Positions 36,201-40,925 of a stretch of 40,925 nucleotides of DNA are shown piece by piece. The notes beneath the pieces are model-generated. The model saw only the letters and a list, made by a program, of their open reading frames with translations, did not search any database and was not told the origin of the DNA. Every line of letters starts with the position of its first letter. Within the stretch, counting starts at the first letter, position 1. Made by a program: the position numbers and the translations under genes. The stretch comes from Comamonas sp. lk (GTDB taxonomy: Bacteria > Pseudomonadota > Gammaproteobacteria > Burkholderiales > Burkholderiaceae_C), in NCBI GenBank assembly GCA_945865675.1, contig CAMBFO010000013.1:1-40925 (forward strand), read 5' to 3'.

Positions 36201-39200
36201 ACTGCCCGTCAAATTCGTCAAATTGGTAAAGCTGTAATTGCTAGCATCTGCGCCAGTCAATGCACCAGTCCCCGCACTGACCGTCAGCGCCTTTTGATTG
36301 CCGGCATTCTTGTCTGCAAAGGCAGCCGACATGGCTGCAGGCGTGAACGTGACGGTGTCGTTACCCAAAACACCCGAAATGGTACTGCTGGCATTCAAAG
36401 CGGCTGAAGTTGTGCCGTTGTAGGCACGGGTGATAAGGCCTGCGGTGTTGAGGGTCAATGGCGCAGGCGTAATGACCAAGTTCGCATTGGTCACCGTCAA
36501 GGTGTAGTTATCCAAGTCATTCTGCGGGTTGCCACTGCTCACAAGTACATTGGATGCATACGTTCCCGCGTTTCGGGCCGTCGCTTGGATGCCAGTCATG
36601 GTGATGGCATCACCCGCCACAAAGCCAGAGACAGTGGCCGCTGTTTGGGTTTGATTGCCGGCGTTGTAAACCACGCTGGTTTGTGTCGCACTGACCGATG
36701 CAGCAGCTTTGGTCACCACCAAATTGCCACTCACATCGGCGGTGGTCAATAAATTGGGGATGTTGGATACGGTCACAGCGCCCGACATGGCCAAGGCGTA
36801 GGTGCCCACTTTTACAGTGTTGGATGTGGACGCCGTGGTACCCGTTGGCACCAGAGTGAAGTTCACGGTGCCCGCCCCTTCCACGTAAGTGTAAGTTGTA
36901 GCGGCGCCCGAGCCCGACACACTTTGCTGAGTCAAAGTATGCAAGGTGTTGCTATTGTCCATGTATTGCACAGAAGCAATAGAAGGCGCTGTACCTGCTG
37001 TGCCATAGACCTGCGTCGCGCCGCTGCTCACTTGCAGCGCCATAGTGTTGTAACCCGTGATGGTGTAGGTACCAGGCGCATAGGTAATGGCGTAATTGCC
37101 CAAGTTGGCAGGACCCGCTGCAAGCAATGCCCCCACGTATACGGCAGGGGTATTGACTAAACTGTTGTTGCGCGTCACGGCAATGCCGGGGTTAACACCC
37201 AAGGCAGCTAAAGATTCACCGGCTACAAAACCGGCATAGGCCACACCGGCGTAACCGATGGTGTTGTCAATATAGCCGACGGTGTCGGCTTGACCAATAA
37301 ATTTACCGTTATTGTTGGCCGTGATGAGCAAGGGTGCTGGCGTGATGGTTCCGGTCAATCCAGAAGTTCCAGTCAACACATAGTTACCCGCATCGCTTCC
37401 ACTCAAAGCGCCGGCACCGCTTGCCACGCTCAAGGCTTTGCCTAGGCCTGCATCTTTAGTGTCATAAGTGGCCGTCAAACCCACGCTGTTGAGTTGAACT
37501 GCATCGCCTTGAACAGCACCTGTCAAGCTTGCAGTGCTCAAGTCAAGCGCCGCATTGGTGTTGCCGTCATAGACTTTGGTGGTGGCACCCAAATTGGCCA
37601 GCGTCAAGGTCGCAGGTGTGATGGCACCCGTGTAATTGCCCAAACCCGTCAGAACATAGTTGCCGCCATCGGTACCGCCCAACGCGGCATTGCCGGCAGT
37701 CACGGTCAAGGCTTTGCCTGAACCTACATTTTTATCGGCATAGATACTGCTCAGGCCGCTGGCTGCAAATGTCACCGTGTCACCGGTCAATACACCAGAC
37801 AGTGTGGCGCTACCGGCATTCAAGCTGGCCGTGGTGGTGCCGTCATAAACCTTAGTAGTCGAACCCACACCGGAGAGCGTCAATGCGGCGGGCGTGATAT
37901 TGCCCGTGACACCGGTCACGCCTTGCAGTGTGTAGTTGGCGGCATCGGTGCCGCCCAAAGCGCTGCTCGTAGCGGACACCGTAAGTGGCTTGTTGCTGCC
38001 CACGTTTTTGTCGGCATAGGTGGCCGACAAACCTGCAGAACTCAAACTAACGGTGTCTCCTGTGAAGACACCTGCCAAGGTCGCGCTACCCAAATTCAAG
38101 CTTGCGCTTGTGGTCGTGTCGTAAACTTTGCTCGCTTGACCAAGGCCGGAAAGGCTCAGTGGTGCCGGCGTGATGTCGGCACTGACGCCTGTAATTTGTT
38201 GCAATGCGTAGTTAGAGGCGTCCGCACCGCTCAAGGCGCTGGCGCCCGCCACAGTGATGGTCTTCGCAGTCCCCACATTCTTGTCTGCAAAAGTACCTGT
38301 AACACCGGTTGTGGCAATCGAAACGGCATCCCCTACCACCAGACCTGTCAATGTGACGTTAGTTGTAGTCAGTCCGGCTACATTGGTTGCGTTGTAGCTT
38401 CGACTGACACCGGCCAAGCCGGTCAACGTCAGGGGCGCAGGCGTGATGGCACCAGCGATGGACAAGGTGCCGGTCATTTCGTAGTTGCCAGCATCCGCGC
38501 CAGACAATGCGGATGGCGCCGCTGTGATGACGACCGCTTTGGAACTGCCTACATTTTTGGTGTCATAACTGGCCAACATGCCCGAGGCATTCAGGGTGAG
38601 GGCATCGCTGCCCAAAACGCCTGTAAGCGTCATCGCACTGGTGTTCACGGAGGCATTGGTGGTGCCGTCATACACCTTGGTGGTCGAACCCGAGCCCGCC
38701 AAAGCCAATGGTGCAGGCGTGATGGAGCCCGTAAAACTCGTCAAGTTTGAAATACTGTAATTGCTGGCCTCTGAGCCAGTCAACACGCCTGCCCCAGCCA
38801 CAACCGTCAAGGCTTTGCCAACGCCCACGTTTTTGGTGTCATAAGTGGCCGACATCGCCGCAGCATTGAAATTCACTACATCGCCAGGCAAAACGCCGCC
38901 CAAGACGGCGCTGCCTGCATTCAAGCTGGCTGAGGTGTTGGTGTCGTAGACCTTGGAGGTGGTGCCCACCCCAATGAGAGTCAGTGGTGCAGGCGTAATA
39001 GCGCCTGTGTAATTGGTCAAACCTGTCAAAACGTAGTTACCGGCATCGGTGCCCGTTAACGCGGCGGTGTCACCGCTCACAGTCAATGCCGAAGTCCCCA
39101 CGTTTTTGCTGGCGTATTGCGCTGACAAAGCACTGGCTACAAAGCTGACAGTGTCGGTACTCAAAACACCCGTAAGTGCGGCGCTGCCCATGTTCAACAA

Positions 39201-40925
39201 AGCCGCAGTGTTGCCGTTGTAGACCTTGCTCACAGCACCCACATTGGCCAATGTCAATGTAGCGGGATTGATGGTCAATGCTGCATTGTTGATGGCCACC
39301 GAGTAATTGACCAGGTCATTGTTGGCATTGCCACTGCTTAAGGCAATATTTGAGTTGTAAGTACCGGCGTTGCGACCGGTGGCTTGCGCAGCAGTAATAC
39401 CGATTGCGTCACCACTCAGGAATCCGCTGGCGGTATATGCAGTTTGTGACTGCATGCTGGCGTTGTAGGTCAGCGTTGTAGGCGTTGAAGACACCGTGGC
39501 GCTGGCCGGCGTTACGGTTGAACCCCCTGCAACCACCATACTGGTGCTTAGCTGCGCAATGGTGGAGCTCATCAAGCCAGACTGCACCACAACATAGTCG
39601 CCCACTTTGGCCTTGCCCGCCGTAGAGAGTGATGCGTTAGCCACCGAAGGTGCCACGGAAAAACTGACAGTGCCATTGGCCCCATCCGTGTAAACGTAGC
39701 TGCCCAATGAAGCTGTTCCCGTGGCGCTGGTGAGTGTCAACGTATGCAACACATTGCTGCTGTCTTTGTAGACGACTGAGGCCAACAAAGGTGCCGTGCC
39801 TGTTGCACCGTACACAGTACTGCCATTGGCCAGAACCGCCAGGGTATTGGTGGCCAAGGCGGTAATGGTGAAGGTGCCTGGCGCATAGGTCAGCGCATAG
39901 TTGCCAAGCGCGGCGGGGCCCGCTGCTGTCAGTACGTTGCTGTAAACACCCACGCTGTTGACTGAACTGTTGCTGCGCGTGACGGTGATACCTGAAGAGA
40001 CACCCAGAGATGCCGCTGCATCTCCGTTGACAAATCCGCTGTAAGACACACTGCGGAAACCCGTTGGATCGGGCATGCCTTCGTATTTGGTGGCGGTATT
40101 GGCCGTCACGGTCAAAGGTGCAGGTGTCACCGTTACTGTCGCGGTGTTGCTGGTGATGCTGTAATTGCTAGACGCACCCACTGCAAAAGTAATGTTGCCA
40201 GGGGTGACCTCATAGCTGCCCACATTGGCAGACGACGCGAAGCCCGATGAACTCAACGCAAAATTGGTGATCACATCATTGATCGTCACACCGTCGACGG
40301 TGACACCGTTGATGACACCTGTGGCTTGCGAAGCCGTGCCGGTGGGCGTGATGGACTGACCATAAACCTTGGTCAATGCAGTGGGCGTGAGGGTCAAGGG
40401 CGCGGGCGTTATTTCAAGGCCCAAGTAAGGCGCCTTGCTGCTATTGCCCGACAAGCTCAAGTCCACGCCAGCTGCCAGCAGCACACCATGTGCGCTAGTC
40501 AATGTGTAAGCATAGGGCGTGCTGGGCGAAGTCACTTGCTCACCCGCTAAGGTGCCGTACTGTGCGCGCGTTGCGGTGACGGTGTTCAAGAAATCGCTCA
40601 TGCGAAGCTTGAACTGCATGCCATTGACCAAGACCGCAAAGTACTCCACGCCGCCTTCCACACTGAAGCCGGGGTTGGCTGTGGTGGACTTGATGAGGTT
40701 TCTATTGAGCTGATATTCCAGCGAACCGGCCACATTCACCGAGTTGTAGGCGGTACTCGGATCGGCCGTACCGTACACCTTGGTGAAATTGTCGGTGAGA
40801 AGCATGTTGGCTTGCGCCACTGCACGGAACTGAATCACAGGGCCTTGTGTGCCACTGGTGGTCGTGTTGGTGGTGGGCAGCGCGCTAGCCAATGCCGACG
40901 TATTGATACCCGCCAAGGTGGTGAT
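27258..40925 (-). CDS. Giant YDG/MBG-repeat exoprotein (adhesin-like), 5' end outside window
   Basis: The frame is open to the right edge, so 4,555 codons here are only the C-terminal part of a larger protein. It is built from YDG repeats (theme: KVYDGTT-x-ASLNAG, then GVL-x-GD, YADKNVG, SGADAGNY-x-LTGL, ITPAPL) and MBG-type repeats (theme: TANNNGKF, YAGFVNGES, LGNYALTYAPGTYTI). I counted about 27 YDG units in five super-modules. Such arrays occur in filamentous-haemagglutinin-like and other very long surface proteins, where they act as stalks. I noticed no cysteine and very few tryptophans. The last 93 residues (from MLPDAAKTM) are non-repetitive, lack a membrane anchor or LPxTG-like signal, and end GQGLKVSYR. 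The export partner (TpsB-type or type I) is not in the window. A TTG at 40914-40916 is not a credible start. Role in attachment is inference from the family. Confidence 0.88.
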   Translation of the reverse strand: MTTLAGINTSALASALPTTNTTTSGTQGPVIQFRAVAQANMLLTDNFTKVYGTADPSTAYNSVNVAGSLEYQLNRNLIKSTTANPGFSVEGGVEYFAVLVNGMQFKLRMSDFLNTVTATRAQYGTLAGEQVTSPSTPYAYTLTSAHGVLLAAGVDLSLSGNSSKAPYLGLEITPAPLTLTPTALTKVYGQSITPTGTASQATGVINGVTVDGVTINDVITNFALSSSGFASSANVGSYEVTPGNITFAVGASSNYSITSNTATVTVTPAPLTVTANTATKYEGMPDPTGFRSVSYSGFVNGDAAASLGVSSGITVTRSNSSVNSVGVYSNVLTAAGPAALGNYALTYAPGTFTITALATNTLAVLANGSTVYGATGTAPLLASVVYKDSSNVLHTLTLTSATGTASLGSYVYTDGANGTVSFSVAPSVANASLSTAGKAKVGDYVVVQSGLMSSTIAQLSTSMVVAGGSTVTPASATVSSTPTTLTYNASMQSQTAYTASGFLSGDAIGITAAQATGRNAGTYNSNIALSSGNANNDLVNYSVAINNAALTINPATLTLANVGAVSKVYNGNTAALLNMGSAALTGVLSTDTVSFVASALSAQYASKNVGTSALTVSGDTAALTGTDAGNYVLTGLTNYTGAITPAPLTLIGVGTTSKVYDTNTSASLNAGSAVLGGVLPGDVVNFNAAAMSATYDTKNVGVGKALTVVAGAGVLTGSEASNYSISNLTSFTGSITPAPLALAGSGSTTKVYDGTTNASVNTSAMTLTGVLGSDALTLNASGMLASYDTKNVGSSKAVVITAAPSALSGADAGNYEMTGTLSIAGAITPAPLTLTGLAGVSRSYNATNVAGLTTTNVTLTGLVVGDAVSIATTGVTGTFADKNVGTAKTITVAGASALSGADASNYALQQITGVSADITPAPLSLSGLGQASKVYDTTTSASLNLGSATLAGVFTGDTVSLSSAGLSATYADKNVGSNKPLTVSATSSALGGTDAANYTLQGVTGVTGNITPAALTLSGVGSTTKVYDGTTTASLNAGSATLSGVLTGDTVTFAASGLSSIYADKNVGSGKALTVTAGNAALGGTDGGNYVLTGLGNYTGAITPATLTLANLGATTKVYDGNTNAALDLSTASLTGAVQGDAVQLNSVGLTATYDTKDAGLGKALSVASGAGALSGSDAGNYVLTGTSGLTGTITPAPLLITANNNGKFIGQADTVGYIDNTIGYAGVAYAGFVAGESLAALGVNPGIAVTRNNSLVNTPAVYVGALLAAGPANLGNYAITYAPGTYTITGYNTMALQVSSGATQVYGTAGTAPSIASVQYMDNSNTLHTLTQQSVSGSGAATTYTYVEGAGTVNFTLVPTGTTASTSNTVKVGTYALAMSGAVTVSNIPNLLTTADVSGNLVVTKAAASVSATQTSVVYNAGNQTQTAATVSGFVAGDAITMTGIQATARNAGTYASNVLVSSGNPQNDLDNYTLTVTNANLVITPAPLTLNTAGLITRAYNGTTSAALNASSTISGVLGNDTVTFTPAAMSAAFADKNAGNQKALTVSAGTGALTGADASNYSFTNLTNLTGSITPAQLTISGISAATKVYDRTTSATLLASNAAVVGVIPGDTVTLTASGLSAAFADKNVGTGKAMNVTSTNALSGADAQNYTLTGLNTLTGTITPAPVSLSGVGTTSKVYDGTISATLSLGSASLSGVVGSDTVTFDASVLSSSFADKNVGTAKNLNVTAGAGVLSGADASNYTLTGLNTFTGNITPAPLTLSGMGSFNKVYDASLNAPVNAGNASLLGVIGSDAVDLNASSLTAAYANKNVGSAKSVIVTASSVALGGADASNYTLTGLNSYTGSITPAPLSLTVSGASSKVYDGNLTATMGTGLGLAGVLSSDAVNVSATQLTAAYLDKNVGDNKALQVVATASALTGIDASNYSLANLNSLTGNITPKTVNLTGLGATSKVYDGNTLAALNLASAALSGIVLGDSIAVNASALSANYADKNVGANKGVTVSTGAGSLTGIDAGNYTLSAITGLAGSITPASLVLSNVGSVNKVYDGTTSAVLNTADATLSGLVAGDAVSLNANGLASSFLDKNVGVGKSLNVTLSSTPLAGADAGNYVLSGLGIFTGNITPAPLTLINVGTTTKVYDGGTVAALNVSNASVSGVIAGDAVVVSTTGLSATYNTANVGVNKALTVLAANTTLSGADAANYTLTGLNAYTGSITPASLLVTANSNGKFAGQSDTATYAGVTYVGWVNGETATTALGSNPSISVARAGQGSVEAAGVYVNALTVSGPTTLGNYALSFAPGNYTITASNQLSVQLASGSVNSVVYGTAGVAPTIASMSYADTNGTVHTFTQQSVTGNASSAQYTFVESGTGATVSFALTPLTSVQSGALKVPVGNYTLTSSNLSVTGISNLSTALSVNGLFTVTPANASVVATPTTLTYNGATQSQLAAVTSGFLSADAITITGAQALGKNVGTYASSLAVSGSDVGNYTVALTNANLIINPAQIAPIGSASVGVPTLTATANNKVYNANVQATGALTLSGLFAGDVLTVSSTSSTFADKNVGNTKAVTFAGLTLNGDPTTLANYKLDNVGPAMIATANITPAALTVVGVGVANKVYDATTATGLNFNAGSLSGVIAGDTVNYNASVLSASFTDKNVGLNKQISVAGGAGALGGVDAGNYVFTNLNSFTGTISAAPLTLSGVGMTTKVYDSNSAVTLNAGSASLVGVLGQDAVSFASAGLSASFADKNVGASKALTVTVGTTALSGADAANYALTGLSDYTGSITPKAVVLSVLGNTSKVYDGTSTATLSATGTSVSGLIAGDAVTWNASGLTISYADKNVGTAKVLNVAAGSALSGTDANNYTLTGLTSITGSITPKDVSLVMLGTTSKVYDGSTVATLNLSGATLNGVIVGDVLALNSVGLTANYANANVGTAKAMSVGLANNALTGTDAGNYTLTGLNALTGSITPAPLLVTANNNGKFITQADPTNYAGLGYLGFVNGESVSALGASPAITLTRPGMGSIEAAGVYTGALVATGPANLGNYALTYAPGTFTITPQNKVALQIAGGATQVYGSTGVGPGIATVAYLDSNNVVQTLTPRSAAGSGAATVYTYQDTNGGTVSFTLAPTGIVNSSSGNTVVGNYSLALSGGLTITNINNLVGTADVSGNLIVTKANASVIAAATTVTYNGASQTQLAARAGFLANDLITVTGAASSINAGTYASNLLVGGIDFGNYSVAVTNADLIIKPYQLALASATVSPGTPVITAAANSKVYDGSSLATGALAVTGLFGNDVLSISSNAPSFADKNVGTAKTVSFAGVTLAGSASTLGNYTLGNLGGTLTATANITPKAASIRATPTSVVYNGAQQSQSNAVVTGFVAGDAITVTGTQVLGQNAGTYSSGIVVTGVDASNYSISTQNANLVITPYVIPASNSGVTVAPGTPVLTATANSKVYDATTAATGSLLVTGLFGSDVLTATSTSQTYASKNVGVAKTVSFAGVSLSGNASTLANYVLANTSTTLTATANITPASLQLSGVGTPTKVYDGNTAFTLNLASNALVGVLGNDVVNLPSTGLSAVFSDKNVGTTKSLTLTAPSLALSGADFANYVLTNISNFTGSITPKAASVTATPATRTYNGAVQYQASTLAGFIAADVLTVGGIASGRNAGTYMSSLAVNGMDASNYSITYNNSNLVINPYQISPLAPGVTPPAGTPVLTATASDKVYDGTSAVNGLLSVTNLFAGDVLSATSQAPAFADANVGSAKTVSFNGVSLLGNATTLGNYVLSSSANRVTTTASITPASLQVIANSNGKFVGQADSTGVIDTAVGYAGVNYQGFVNGETAGVLGNSPGISVARLGVGTNETAGTTYAGSLVPTGASVLGNYAVTYVPGNYTITPTNKVAIQIANGGQQVYGTSTNNAAVAGVAYEDTSNVIRNLSLQSVSGGLYTYADGAGNTVSFKLTPTGTVQSASGLTAVGNYALQVSDLTVNTSAGLANTVNVNGEMLVTKAQASVMATASTRTYNGTSQAQAAAVNSGFVVGDDIVVSNAQTTGTNAGTYTSNISVSGADAGNYALTLGNANLVINPYQIVPLAPGADPSTTPTPGVVSLTATANNKVYNATTAAVGSLRLSGLFGGDTLTVISDAPTFADVNVGTGKTVTFSGITLSGSAMSNYTLGSIGSTVTTTANVTPAPVTIASAGITTKVYDGTTAAVLNTGAGTLSGVLGSDVVKFNSAGLTAAYNNKNVGSGKALSVVAASNVLTGADSSNYSLVGLNNFTGAITPKSLSVLASATSKIYNGASQTQAAASITGVLAGDLITVSNAQASGVNVGTYASSIAVSGADAGNYAFTFGNANLVINPYQIVFVAPGTSPVPSSPTMMAAVDSKIYDGTVSASGRLVLNGLFGSDVLSITSNAPTFNDARVGTNKTVSFGGVTLIGNAQTLANYSLPGQVSFAASIAPMLPDAAKTMAIAGMERFAGYVTFKAPVLAFVPLFLSAPNVEFNLDDQKTSEQQEKPAPLVLSPIVERSVWSVDVAVPGWSGDISGQGLKVSYR
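27541..29526 (-). repeat. Super-module 5 of the giant protein (MBG block + 3 YDG)
   Basis: It opens LQVIANSNGKFVGQADSTGV and has three YDG units, two of the long subtype, again alternating with 'NGASQTQAAA' MBG units. The final unit (SKIYDGTVSASGRL) runs into the unique C-terminal tail. Limits are approximate. Confidence 0.7.
29527..32019 (-). repeat. Super-module 4 of the giant protein (MBG block + 4 YDG)
   Basis: It opens LLVTANNNGKFITQADPTNY. Three of its four YDG units are of the long subtype ending in TLANY or TLGNY, and they alternate with 'TYNGA-x-Q-Q' MBG units, giving a different rhythm from modules 1 and 2. Limits are approximate. Confidence 0.7.
32020..34274 (-). repeat. Super-module 3 of the giant protein (MBG block + 5 YDG)
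   Basis: It opens LLVTANSNGKFAGQSDTATY and carries five YDG units. The first belongs to a longer subtype (KVYNANVQATGAL ... TLANYKLDNVG) that also appears in modules 4 and 5 and not in modules 1 and 2. Limits are approximate. Confidence 0.7.
34275..37345 (-). repeat. Super-module 2 of the giant protein (MBG block + 8 YDG)
   Basis: It opens LLITANNNGKFIGQADTVGY and has the longest YDG run, eight units. The first of these reads RAYNGTTSAAL rather than KVYDG. The block TQVYGTAGTAPSIASVQYMD is shared with the other modules. Limits are approximate. Confidence 0.7.
37346..40140 (-). repeat. Super-module 1 of the giant protein (MBG block + 7 YDG)
   Basis: It opens with LTVTANTATKYEGMPDPTGF, the most divergent of the five MBG openings, then a TVYGATGTAPLLASVVYKD block, a TLTYNASMQSQTAYTASGF block and seven YDG units. 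Unit 4 is degenerate (SRSYNATNVAGL). Limits are approximate. Confidence 0.7.

Noticed and set aside
40914-40916. TTG codon as the translation start of the giant repeat protein
   Set aside because: The frame remains open to the window edge, the sequence there (LAGINTSAL) has no signal peptide or ribosome site, and FHA-like proteins need an N-terminal secretion domain that is absent.
27258-40925. Repeat array as CRISPR or tandem satellite DNA
   Set aside because: The periodicity is at the protein level, the frame is open throughout, and neighbouring units differ widely at the DNA level.

Overview
The window looks like chromosomal DNA of a betaproteobacterium, most likely Burkholderiales and probably Comamonadaceae-like. 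The reasons are the GC-rich coding style, a Bug-family (TctC-like) periplasmic binding protein, the queG-tsaE-amidase order, and an LPS core cluster of waaC and waaA next to a phosphomannomutase. This assignment is inference from gene content only. I saw no tRNA, rRNA, CRISPR array or transposase.

Positions 1-23,100 are dense housekeeping and transport DNA. From left to right there are: an ABC ATPase cut by the window edge and msrA (minus strand); a complete tripartite RND efflux locus on the plus strand (TetR regulator, adaptor, pump, an isoaspartate methyltransferase, a rhodanese, and a TolC-type channel); an LPS operon on the minus strand (phosphomannomutase, waaC, waaA); a SRPBCC-fold protein behind a 56-bp, almost pure A/T promoter region; ogt coupled to a DMT-family permease; a Bug-family binding protein followed by xerD (minus strand); an AEC-family permease; queG (minus strand) divergent from tsaE-amiC; and a Tat-signal small subunit followed by a GMC oxidoreductase.

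Positions 23,083-40,925 are a surface-protein region of visibly lower GC. A flagellin gene (minus strand) carries seven SBBP-like beta-propeller blades in place of the usual variable outer domain. It lies between two direct copies of a small surface-adhesin-E-like gene whose mature parts are about 93% identical; only the first copy has a clear signal peptide. Next to it are a parvulin-type prolyl isomerase and, directly upstream of that on the same strand, the C-terminal 4,555 residues of a giant YDG/MBG-repeat exoprotein that runs off the right edge. It has five super-modules holding about 27 YDG repeats (7, 8, 5, 4 and 3).

The most unusual element is the propeller flagellin and its duplicated flanks. 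Second is the giant repeat adhesin with an adjacent parvulin, which recalls the established pairing of filamentous haemagglutinin with the periplasmic parvulin Par27 in Bordetella. All start choices, domain limits and repeat counts here were made by eye.
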